Positions 7,413-16,660 of a DNA stretch of 36,791 nt are shown one piece after another. The position numbers and the translations under genes are program-made. This DNA comes from Gonapodya sp. JEL0774 (Eukaryota > Monoblepharomycota > Monoblepharidomycetes > Monoblepharidales > Gonapodyaceae): assembly GCA_027604505.1 (NCBI GenBank), contig JADIIX010000180.1, forward strand, positions 1 through 36,791. Reading direction: 5' to 3'. Position 1 is the stretch's first letter, and every line of letters begins with the position of its first letter. The notes under the pieces were generated by a model. It did not search any database and was not told the origin of the DNA. It saw only the letters and a program-made list of their open reading frames with translations.

Positions 7413-10400
7413 TCACACCTCAATTGTGCGTCGAGTATTGGAAAGTGCCTTGAATGCTCTTTTACCAGCGTTATCTATGGAGTTCCCTGGAGGAGTGAGA
7501 GGAGAGAGAAGAGAATAGACCATGTGTGTGTGTGTGTATGACTCAGCGACTCTGAGCGAGAGGTCACACTCTGATACTCACCACTGACATTGAGCAACGT
7601 CAAGGTGGAGTTGCTCTTGAGGGCCTCAGCAAGCGCTCTGGCGCCAGCGTCGCCGATCTCGTTGGCTGGACGATGGCGAGAGGAGAGAGGAGAGAAGAGA
7701 CCATGTGTGGGTGTGTGAGTGACTCAGCGACTCTGAGCGAAAGGGAGGCCACACTCTGATACTCACATTCGACATCGAGCAACGTCAAGGTGGAGTTGGT
7801 CTTGAGGACCTCAGAAAGCGCTCTGGCGCCAGCATCACCGATCGAGTTGTCTGGAGTCGAGAGAGGAGAGAGAGACGAAGGATAGGAGAGAGGAGAGAGG
7901 AGACCGTGAGGGTGTGTGTGACTCTGCGAGTCTAAGTGAGAGTGAGCGGGAGGTCACACTCTGATGCTCACAATGAAGGTTAAGTGACGTCACGGTGGAG
8001 TTGGTCTTGAGGGCCTCAGCAAGCGCTCTGGCGCCAGCGTCACCGATGGAGTTGTCTGGAGTCGAGAGAGGAGAGAGGAGACCGTGAGGGTGTGTGTGAC
8101 TCTGCGAGTCTGAGTGAGAGGGAGCGGGAGGTCACACTCTGATACTCACAATGAAGGTTAAGTGACGTCACGGTGGAGTTGGTCTTGAGGACCTCAGCAA
8201 GCGCTCTGGCGCCAGCCTCACCGATCGAATTGGCTGGAGTCGAGAGAGGAGAGAGGAGACGGAGTGTGTGTTCATGTGTGTGACTGAGACTCAGCAACTC
8301 TTGAGCGAGAGGGAGCAGGAAATCACACTCTGATACTCACCACCGACATTGAGCGACGTCAAGGTGAAGTTGGTCTTGAGGGCCTCAGCAAGCGCTCTGG
8401 CGCCAGCCTCACCGAGCGAGTTCCCTGGAGTCAAGAGTGCAGAGAGAGGAGAGAGGAGACGGAGTGTGTGTTCATGTGTGTGACTGAGACTCAGCAACTC
8501 TGAAGTAAGAGCGAGAGGGAGGTCACACTCTGATACTCACTAGTAAGGTTGAGCGACGTCAAGGTGGAGTTGGTCTTGAGGGCCGCAGCAAGCGCTCTGC
8601 CGCCAGCATCACCGATCGAGTTCCCTGGAGTCAAGAGTGCAGAGAGAGGAGAGAGGAGACGGAGTGGGTGTTCATGTGTGTGTGGGGGTGACTCAGCGAC
8701 TCTGAAGCAAGAGCGAGAGGGAGCAGGAAATCACACTCTGAGATTCACTTTCGACATGGAGCGACGTCAAGGTGGAGTTGGTCTTGAGGGCCTCAGCAAG
8801 TGCTCTGCCGCCAGTCTCACCGATCGAGTTCACTGGAGTCAAGGGAGGAGAGAGAAGAGAGGAGACGGTAGGGGTGTTTGTGTGTGTGTGTGTGACTCAG
8901 TGACTCTGGAGCAAGAGCGAGCTCGAGGTCAAACTCTAATACTCACTATAAAGGTTGAGCGACGTCAAAGTGGAGTTGGTCTTGAGGGCCTCAGCAAGCG
9001 CTCTGCCGCCTGCCTCACCGATCGAGTTCCCTGTGGGTTCGGGTCGGCCGGGGTGGTGGTAAAATCATACGATCCAAGACACTTTAACATCACTATGCAT
9101 AACTCGCCATTAGCCTTGCTGGACTCACCCGTCAACGTTAGGGTCCGGACGGCACTATTGTTTTTGAGCGCGTGGGCGATCGCCCTTGCTCCAGCATCTC
9201 CAATTGACTTCCCTTTGGTGGAGGGACGACAGTTGGAGGAGGGGGAACAGGTAAGAAGGGAGTAGAGCGTCCATGTTTCGCGACTACTTGGTGAGAGTTG
9301 AAACCCGCAAATTGAGACACAACTCACACGACAGATCAGGCTTGGTTTCGTTGTTGGCTATGTCCTGCAGCACCTTGGTTAAAGCCCCTGCCCCGGTTCT
9401 TTCTGTGTTTCCGAAATCTTTAGCTAGTAGGTTCGCGATTGTGAAGGCTTCGCGTTAGTACCAAGTGATTTGGGTGGTGTATGCCAACTCACCCCATCTC
9501 CATGTCCCCAGGTCTTTCTCCGATAAAATTCTGGCAGGATCGTTTTTCGGCAGCGTCTTTACCCGGATATGGTGGACACTTTCCAGCAGGGTTTGTGCTA
9601 GTTTTTGCTGCCCTTGGGAATAGTACGCTCTTGCGAGTGCGTGCTGGGCCGCCAGCAGATCCGGATGGTCTTTTGATAGGACTCCTTTCCGAGCAGCAAC
9701 AACAAGCTCCAGCGTGTTCACTGCCTTGTCTACTTGTCCGGTATACTCGTATGCGAGGGCGAGCTCTTGCTGCGCCTCTAGCAGAGGAATGTCCTCTTGG
9801 GTAGAGGTTGGATGTAGAAGACGTCTGAATGTTCTATCCAGTTGGGCAAGCCAACCTCTCGCCAGTTGTTGTCTTCCAAAGACACATGCTTGAAGCCATA
9901 GAGCTGCTTCTGCGAATCTTCCGTCGGAGTTCAAGCACCGCCCAACCTGAAGACAGAGGTCGTATCTCGGTTCCAGCTCCATTCCTTCGCCACTTCCCAG
10001 TACCTTCACGGCGTGCGGGAGGTACTCCCTCCATCGCTCTCGATTGTCCCACTCGTTGGTTGGAAATATTGAGCTGATGTGTGTGATTGCCTCTTCCATC
10101 TTTTTCGACGCAAAGCGCTGGGTGCACAGCCAGTCCCATGCCGCCAGGTGCACAAGACGGTGGAGATCATACACTTCATCCTCTCTGTTGGTTTCCTCTG
10201 AGCGACGTGACACAAATGCGTACCCGATGAGGGTATTGATCGCTCCTTCCATTTTCACGGCACTCCCGGCGGTGGGCAGGATGGTTCGAGGGATGGACTT
10301 CCATTCAATACACGCCATGAAGGCCAAGATGTTTGCCGAGAGAGGATTTTCTTGATTGATCTGCTTGAACGAGACCACCCACGTTTTGGCCACTGCATTT

Positions 10401-11414
10401 TGGGATTCCTCGTAATGTGTTCGGTCACGGAAGTCTTCGCTTAGCAGTTCCATCTTATTTTCTTCCAGCAGTTCCCGATACCTTTTGATTGTAATTGCAT
10501 TAATATTCAGGTACGCTGCTGCTTGGGCGATTGCAAGCGGAAGGTTTGTGAGTTCCTTGAGGAGTTTCGCAGTGTTCAACTGATCCTCGAGCAATACTTT
10601 TCGTGTGAGGGACTTCTTAAACAACTCTGCCGCCTCCTGTCCACTCATCGCTTGCATATTGATGGTATCAACACCTGCGAGGTCCACTCCGACCTTCTGA
10701 GGGCGGGTTGTGAACAGTGTGAGTCCTTGTTCGCTCTGTGGAAGGTAGTAATCAATACCTCGTCCCTGCTTGGGGTGAAACACTACTTCTGCATCGTCGG
10801 CATTGTCTACGATCAAGAGCCACCGTCCGGCTGCGTCCTCGCTCAAATATCGCTTGACAACCTCCTTTATGTCTTCTGTTGCCCCTGTCGTAAGAGAGAT
10901 GCCAACTTTAATAGCCACCTCCTTGCACGCCTGCTCAAAGCTCTCCATGCTGAGTGCAGGAAACCAGAAGATTGAGTAGTCTTGATGTGTCCCCTTCACT
11001 CTGTACGCAAACTCGAGTGCAACTTGTGTCTTTCCCACTCCACCGAGTCCCACAAGAGCTGCCCTCTGACAATCCTCATCGTCAAAAAGTTTTCTGTTCA
11101 AGGTCGCGAGGACGTGATCCCGCCCCACAAACTGTTTGTTCCTTGAAAAGGGAATGTAGTAGTGGGGACGGGAGGAGCCGGGATTCGCATCAACTCTTGA
11201 TTGGGAAGCACTGATGACATTCATGATATTGCAGCGGTCACAGGTACGGAAAGGAAGCATGCGGACCCTTGAATGGTGGAGCTTACCTCGAGCCTTGGTT
11301 GTAAGAATTGCCGATCTGAGCGCGGCCACCTTCAATATGCTGGGAGTGTATTGTTATGTTGGTGACGTTACTCGTCGGTGCAAGCGAATTTGGAAAGGTT
11401 GTATCTCCCAGCAT
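7413..11414 (-). CDS. NLR: HET-s-type amyloid motif, NB-ARC, TPR, LRR
   Basis: The model has 13 exons and 923 aa, with no internal stop. Exon 1 (11414-11287) carries a HET-s-like motif, IEGGRAQIGNSYNQGS (about residues 28-43). The large exon 11210-9493 encodes NB-ARC: HYYIPFSRNKQFVGR, P-loop GLGGVGKT (97-104), Walker B LLIVDNADD (174-182), sensor FTTR (210-213), LPLA (266-269) and the MHD-like YDLHRLVHLA (about 390-399). Two TPR-like units follow (about 518-605). Then come 11 short exons: 9423-9328, nine of 84 bp (first 9212-9129, last 7665-7582), and 7486-7413. Each encodes one RI-type LRR with the theme GEAGARALAEALKTN. All LRR junctions are phase 1. By family analogy it is a STAND ATPase that oligomerises on ligand binding; the N-terminal motif would template amyloid folding in the neighbouring HeLo effector. 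LRRs on a fungal NLR are unusual. The acceptor near 9423 has an alternative at 9417. Confidence 0.9.
7582..9212 (-). repeat. tandem array of one-LRR exon plus intron units
   Basis: Nine 84-bp exons on the minus strand lie at 9129-9212, 8947-9030, 8749-8832, 8541-8624, 8341-8424, 8150-8233, 7972-8055, 7767-7850 and 7582-7665. Spacing is about 178-208 bp. The introns are homologous to each other as well: most begin GTGAGTATCAGAGTG and end with a pyrimidine tract and CCAG. They contain (GT)n and GA/CT-rich stretches. The array therefore grew by duplication of whole exon-intron units, not by exon gain alone. Each exon starts two bases into a codon and ends after the first base of one, so units can be added or lost without a frameshift. 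Confidence 0.9.
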
Positions 11415-11708
11415 GGGACCGATGGGATTGGGACTGGGACGGGGGTTGGGAGGTGCCAGAGAGGGAAGACAAGGATTTGTTGGGGAATTGAAAAGGCGCA
11501 CGGTCCACACAAGAGCAGAATGGCCGAACCAACAAGGATCAATGGTTTGGAGTCCTTGGAAAGGGTCACGCGACAGGAAACCTTGCTTCGGCCAGGCCTT
11601 GGGTGGCACAGCCACTATGGCACCCCCCCATCTAGCAGAGCAAACTGGACAGAACAACTTCAATCACCAGAGGATTATTATCGCCCTCCGTTTTCACCTC
11701 CCACACTC
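11415..11708. promoter_or_regulatory. divergent intergenic region between NLR and HeLo copy 2
   Basis: About 294 bp separate the NLR start codon from the HeLo start position, closely matching the 297 bp in module 1. A minus-strand frame stays open upstream of the chosen NLR ATG as far as 11663, so a longer N-terminus is possible. The ATG at 11414 was preferred because it sits just before the conserved motif region and because the paralogous stub has an in-frame ATG at a comparable place. Co-regulation of the pair is inferred from the layout. Confidence 0.45.
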
Positions 11709-12115
11709 GTGGCAGAGGTTTTCGGGATCGTCTGTGGCGCTGTCAGTATCGCCGCTACCTTCAGCACCTGTCACAAATGCTTCAACTACGTCCAAGTCGG
11801 TCGCGGTTTCGACAAGGACATCCAAACGGAGACGCTCAACCTCGCATTGCTCAGTCGCGGTTTCGACAAGGACATCCAAACGGAGACGCTCAACCTCGCA
11901 TTGCTCAAGCTTCGCCTTTCGCGTTGGGGTGAGGCTGTCCACATTTACGACAAAGGCGGTTCAAATTTCAGTACGGGCTCCGCAAAGCTGTTGGAGAGAC
12001 TGAACTTTTGATGCTATGTTTCGGCTCACGAAAGGGGTCAGCTGAGAGGAAAGACGTGCACGTAGTGAACGATTCACATATGGAAAGCGGAAGAGCCCAC
12101 GTCAACACTGCGTAC
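11709..12115 (+). pseudogene. HET-s-like HeLo effector, copy 2 (decayed)
   Basis: The frame from 11709 encodes the HeLo N-terminus: AEVFGIVCGAVSIAATF, CFNYVQVGR, and LKLRLSRWGEAVHIYDK. The start codon is GTG where copy 1 has ATG. A 54-bp in-frame tandem duplication repeats 18 residues (11800-11907). Most of the HeLo core is missing after GGSNFSTG, and the frame stops at 12009-12011. In another frame at 12050-12115 lies DVHVVNDSHMESGRAHVNTAY. This resembles R1 of copy 1 (VHIENTEVVDNAKMRL) and the NLR N-terminal motif (IHSQHIEGGRAQIGNSY). The gene therefore once linked HeLo to a HET-s-type motif and sits divergently beside the intact NLR. An undetected intron might rescue part of it, but start loss and core loss argue for a pseudogene. 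Confidence 0.8.
11800..11907 (+). repeat. 54-bp perfect tandem duplication
   Basis: The unit at 11800-11853 is repeated without change at 11854-11907. It is in frame with the HeLo coding sequence and duplicates SRGFDKDIQTETLNLALL. Perfect identity implies a recent event. It is absent from copy 1. Confidence 0.95.
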
Positions 12116-12360
12116 ATAAGAGGAAAGAAGATAAAGCAGAATGTGGAGCTGTTGGACATTAAACAACCACCGAGATTGGCTCACAAGAGCCCAAAGTGCA
12201 CGCACGAATGATACTGAGATCTCTGCGAGATACAGACTGGCCACCAAGGTTCGTAAACTACAATTACTATCCGAGATCAAGCACCCGATCGGTACGAAAA
12301 CACCATCCCGCCCCTCCTGGACTTCTCCTCCATCGGGTGAATTTTGTGTGCGAAGGCGTC

Positions 12361-12455
12361 GGGACCTCATTGGAGCGGAGGGAGTTGTGCGGAGACACTA
12401 TGCGATCGGGGTCGGTAGGATGTGGGAAGTAAGAGTAAACGGGCGAGTGGGATGA
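12361..12455 (+). other. conserved short reading frame, copy a
   Basis: The frame RRDLIGAEGVVRRHYAIGVG, continuing RMWEVR, is shared with the ORF ending at 28730. Sequence upstream of RRD differs between the copies, so this is a fragment. GTAAGAG directly after GRMWE could be a donor, with an acceptor TGTAAG or CAG near 12494. No known family was recognised. Confidence 0.25.
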
Positions 12456-12950
12456 ACGAATGGGGGACTTGGGACGCGCACTACTCCTTGTAAGATCCTC
12501 ACTTTATCCTTCTTGCTTGACATCTTCTCCTTCCTCCATTTTGTCGTCGAAGGGAGTGAGAAAGTTGCTGTGCATTGTCACAGAGGTGAACAGACAATGC
12601 AGACGTCGGTTTTTGGTAGGGGGTAGGGGCCGCAGGGGAAGCGGGGAGCAGGTGCAGACGGACTTTACTTCTTGTTCCACGTATACCATGCTACGTCTGC
12701 TCTCTCCCATTGCACTGCATTTTCCATCTCATGTTTCCTTCCCACCTCCCCACTTCTCCACTCAGACCATTGCCGTGCGTCCCGGAATCACTGATTACCT
12801 CCCAGAAACCCCTGATAAGCCGTATCATTATTCTGTGTAACTAGCCCAAGTATCCTACCAGATGTATCTGCCCTGGAGTCTGCCGGGAGGAGGATAGATG
12901 GGATGCAAAGTGCGGAATTGAAAACGGTGCGGGGTGGTGGGTATTTCACA

Positions 12951-12958
12951 TATAAAGG
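12951..12958 (+). promoter_or_regulatory. TATA box of accessory block, copy a
   Basis: TATAAAGG lies in TTTCACATATAAAGGCG. It is conserved at the same relative place in copy b (29219-29226) and in the collapsed copy c (about 4993-5000). A conserved leader follows. Confidence 0.5.
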
Positions 12959-13139
12959 CGTTGGATCTTCAAGATCACTTGGCAGTCGGCTGTTCTGAAC
13001 GTATTTCTCCACCGCTTCTTGCCCTTCAACATTCCACCCTCAATATTACCTGCTGAAGCCTACAACACACCCCTGTCAGTGAATAAACTGGGACTGGGGT
13101 CCCTGGTACTTACTTATCCTTCTCGGCATCCAGTCCCGG

Positions 13140-13220
13140 ATGACTAGTGCAGCCTCCACCATTCCTACGACTGACCTGCTCACATTGTTGCCAATAAATT
13201 CGGCACCTGCGGCTGCATGA
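13140..13220 (+). CDS. 26-codon ORF conserved between duplicates, copy a
   Basis: ATG at 13140 to TGA at 13218-13220 encodes 26 residues starting MTSAASTIPTTDLLTLLP. The equivalent ORF in copy b differs at two residues. It lies about 180 bp downstream of the conserved TATA box and is the first well-placed ATG seen there. It may be a small peptide, an upstream ORF or a first coding exon. Conservation between recent duplicates is weak evidence for translation. Confidence 0.25.
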   Translation: MTSAASTIPTTDLLTLLPINSAPAAA

Positions 13221-14488
13221 CGCCAGTCCTCAATGATCCAACCACCTTACCGCTGGACTTCGGGTACCCCCACCTGCACACTAAATTCATGATACATTAC
13301 TGATTGATTATGCTGTGGGAAGGAGGGCGACGTTGGTGCCCATGAACAGAAGAGATAAGTTTCAATGACTGCCGAAATTGAAAGAATGAAGAATCGCGGA
13401 TATTGGATGAATCAAGAACGGCTTTAAATAAGCGAGGATGAAGAGAGTGTGAACAGAGTGTGCGAAAGACGGAAAGGGAGGTCCTGAACTTCTTCATTAC
13501 ACAAGAGCGAAATCCCTAAACGGCAATCATGTATTGTTTGCCTTTCATCTCCTGATTTATTCCCTGATTTCACTGAAGACAGCAAAGAAGAAGGCCACCC
13601 CTTGTGACCATGATCCAGTGACAGTCACTCCACTTGGCCACACTGATGGCAGTCAGTCCAGATGAACTCGACCAGCAAGAAAAACATATAAATGTACGAA
13701 CCAGAATAGATAGGAATAGATATCCAGATACATTCACCACCCTCGCGTTCCAATGGTGATCCTCTGATTGAGCAACCAGCATGCCTTACGCATCCACCAT
13801 CGGAGGCCACCAGCGTACACTAATAAAATTAATGTATCACCAGGGCATTGACCGACTATATGAAGCAGAGTCCTGCTAGCCTCATCAAGTGGATACTTGT
13901 CAGCTGCTGGCCATCGTTGGGTGTCAGCTGAGGGCACATCACCCTATCCCGGATGACGTGCTCTCAAACGACATTGCCCACTCTTCAAGCAACCGAAAGC
14001 TATCGAAACTCATCCCTCTTGTGAATGAGTGTTCGAACACCGGAAAGCTCAACTCCGCCCCATACCAAAGGATAGGGTGATATGCTCTCAAAGGACAAAA
14101 CCCCATCACAAAAGATGGTGTGATATGTTCTGAAGTGACAATGCCCACTCTTCAAGCAAGGCAACGCATGCTGTTGGGACTCATCAGTCCCGCTGGCTGA
14201 GCGCCTGTGCCCCCCCACGCCGACGCAGCCGTAATAACGGAAGTGGCCTGACTATCAACCGGACTCGGGTCTCTCTTGATGGCGAAACTTGTTGGCGAGA
14301 CTTGTCCCCGACCAGTCACCACAGCTCAGTGAGAATCCAGATGGTGATGTAGCGGTACGGACGAGGTGTGGTGTTGCCCGTTGGAGAGGGGTCGTGGGAG
14401 CGAGGGAGGAAGGGCGAGAAGAGAGAACTGGTGGGGGTCGGCTCGCGCGGACGTGATGTGGGATGTGCTTCGGTGGGGGAACATATCA

Positions 14489-15720
14489 CTGGACGATGAA
14501 TGACACGACGACGTGCCCAAACGGCTGCGGGGAACTCACCAGCCGCCCCATCCTCCACCTCCTCCAGCTTGACGTCATCCCGTCCAGAAGATCAAGCCCT
14601 CCACCCTCCTTGTTCGATTCAGACTCGGCCACGAACCCCAAGAGCGAAGAGTCCAGCGAAGGGAATGGAAGAACGGTGAGCGCACCTGATACGGGGAACG
14701 GTGTTGGTCGGTGGAGCGGATGTTCGACATAGTCCCTGTCAGGATAAGTAAGTGTAGAATCTAAAAACATATCGGAGCAAAGAAAGCAACGCGGGAAAAT
14801 GAGTACTTCCAAAATCAGGTGTCAGCACAACAAGAACAGTCGCACGTACCATCGTCCTACGACTCCCTCCTTGTCCCTGACCACACCATGACGGAGTACC
14901 CACATGCCCATTCCCCGTTCCGCTGGCTTTGCTCTCATCCACCCCATCCTGCTCCATCATGTTCACACTCCCGTTACTCCCTGCTCCCCTGTTCGTGCTC
15001 TGCTTCCTCCCCGTCAACTTCGCAAACGTCCACTGAAGGAAGTTCCGTTTCGGGGGAGTACAATGCCCGGGATTGGAGGTGGAGGCGGCTGTGGGTGGCA
15101 CAGTTGTCGCCGATTGTGATGCTGCTCCAGCTCCCGACACCCCGGACAATTCCAACTCAGTCCGTCCAGTGTCCACACCGGCATCACCCTCCACACTTCT
15201 CTCCCCATCGCTCAACCTCGGACTCGGACGCGTCTTAGCCTCCGCAGTCTCCCCCGCTCACTCCATCTCACCCACTGGCCTTCTGCCGCTTGACCCCGCT
15301 CTCGTTCCACCCAGCCCCGAACCCCATCACCATCGTCAACGACATGGAACTGAAAGTGGACACTCCGAGCCCCAGCGTCCCGTACTCGCACGGACCATGA
15401 TGTTCCACTTGGTATGGTTCTGCAGGGACGTGGTCCGTCTCGGCATCGTGGCCGTGTCTTGGGGACCATCGCTGTTGCTCTGGGGGTGGTCGGCGCACTG
15501 GATGTGGACGTGCGCGATGGAGACGGCTACGGTTGTTTCAAATGCCCCGAAGCGCGGTCGGCGGTACGGGATCGGGGAGGGCAGTCTGACACCCCGCAGC
15601 CCGTGACCACTTGTGGGAGTAGGCGCTGACGCCACGGAGGCGTGCGACTCCTTGAACCGGCAGGGTTCGAGCTTGTTGAGGAGGGACTCGAGGATGGTGG
15701 TGCGAGCGGCGGTCGGGGTT
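14489..15720 (-). pseudogene. orphan gene Y, copy a (disrupted)
   Basis: Minus-strand coding-like segments match those of copy b. The upstream part (about 15720-15600) reads ARTTILESLLNKLE. A middle ORF (15215-14739) contains NFLQWTFAKLTGRKQS and RGAGSNGSVNMMEQDGV. It is followed by a donor-like GTACGTGC near 14850 and a further segment at about 14730-14540 (GFVAESESNKEGG). Compared with copy b, the segment after LLNKLE lacks a large internal part that contains the frame SFFQALAVDQAVSAASML, and the frames are not continuous. No known domain is seen. The gene diverges from gene X at about 16.0 kb. Function unknown. Confidence 0.3.
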
Positions 15721-16010
15721 TGTGCCGGACTGGGCGGCGTGGGTGTCTCCAGGCGTCAGTGTCAGTGTGAGATCGTCCACCCTGGCCAACTCCGCTTTAT
15801 CGTCGTCATCGTCCGTCGTGGTGGACTCCGACTTCGTGTCACTGCTCGCCACGTTGGCCATCTGCACCAACACCACCTGTACCAAACTGCTGAGCTGGTG
15901 CTGTGGTGCCGCTCCCCCACCTCCAACACCCGACACCGTCGACGCAGACACAATCGACACAGGCTTTCTGATCACGTTCCCGCCGCCGCCACTGTCGCAA
16001 TGGTGACCAT

Positions 16011-16660
16011 TGGGGCCGCTAGGGGGAACCTCGCTCCTGTGATCGTGTCTGTGTACGACGCACCCGACGGCGACGAGCCTGGCACACGCGATCGTGTCTG
16101 TGTACGACACACCCGACTACGACGAGCTTGTCGACATGGTCGAGAACGATGGACGACGACGAGCTTGTGCACACGGCCGAGGACGCTGAGGCCGTGGTGG
16201 CGAGCGAGGTGAGCGAGTGGGACGAGAGGAGGGAGGCGGAGGGGAAGCGGGTCCAGGTGTTGGAAGCGGGTCCTGGTGGTGGAAGCGGGTCGAGGTGGTG
16301 GCTTGGGTCAGGGACGCCGGGTCTGCATCATTTGAGGATGAGGAATCGGTTGGGTAAGTCGTACACATCCACCACCAACCTGACGCAGCCCACCAACTTA
16401 CGCGTGGTCGTCCAACTCCCTGCCTCATCCCCCCAATTTCGTGCCCATCCTTCCCCCTCCCCCCTCCGCAGGGGATGCGGCGGGTCAGGTGGTGACGGTG
16501 ATGAGTATGAACGGGACGTCGAAGGAGGAGGTGGTGGCGGTTAGGAAGGAGACGACGGATGTGGTGGGCCGAGGTTGGGGGAGGTGGGAGGTGGTCGGTG
16601 TACTTGGCGGCACGAAGTACGGAAGCGCCGAAGCGCCGCCGACATGTTGGACGCCAGGAA
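16011..16660 (+). pseudogene. orphan gene X, copy a (disrupted)
   Basis: The copy shares APVIVSVYDAPDGDE, DAEAVVASEVSEWDERREAE and DAGSASFEDEESVG with copy b, then a donor GTAAGT (about 16353) and an acceptor CCGCAG (about 16470). The next exon has the frame GQVVTVMSMNGTSKEEVVAV. A 19-bp unit present three times at 16244-16300 adds 38 bp and shifts the frame. A second partial duplication near 16038-16135 repeats the VIVSVYD coding region. It is therefore broken. No known domain; the segments look beta-rich. It is divergent from gene Y. Confidence 0.4.
16244..16300 (+). repeat. 19-bp unit in three tandem copies
   Basis: GAAGCGGGTCNNGGTGNTG-type units lie at 16244-16262, 16263-16281 and 16282-16300. 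Copies b and c have only one unit. The two extra units (38 bp) disrupt the gene X frame. Confidence 0.85.

Noticed and set aside
7237-9000. CRISPR-like regularly spaced repeats
   Set aside because: The spacing is regular, but the repeated parts are 84-bp coding exons with conserved splice sites, and the intervals are homologous introns, not unique spacers.
8549-9265. Plus-strand ORF of 238 codons over the LRR exons
   Set aside because: It is the antisense shadow of the LRR exon-intron array; its repetitive composition follows from the repeat units.
9455-9492. Short C-terminal tail of the NLR ORF if read through to the stop at 9455
   Set aside because: The GTGAGT donor at 9492 and the phase-1 match to the following LRR exon make this intron sequence. 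The tail has no family character.
10523-10975. Plus-strand ORF of 150 codons
   Set aside because: Antisense to the NB-ARC coding exon, with no domain of its own.
11211-11335. NLR start at the ATG at 11335 in the large ORF
   Set aside because: This part lies in the 76-bp intron and in another frame of exon 1. The same intron is conserved in the module 1 stub, and upstream splicing adds a family-typical amyloid motif.
13297-13497. Minus-strand ORF of 66 codons conserved with 29448-29762
   Set aside because: Conservation is explained by the recent segmental duplication. No domain or exon chain was found, so there is too little to call a gene.
15538-16212. Overlapping 190- and 199-codon ORFs on opposite strands
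   Set aside because: Both mix frames of genes X and Y plus low-complexity sequence. Comparison with block b shows the conserved coding segments switch frame within them.
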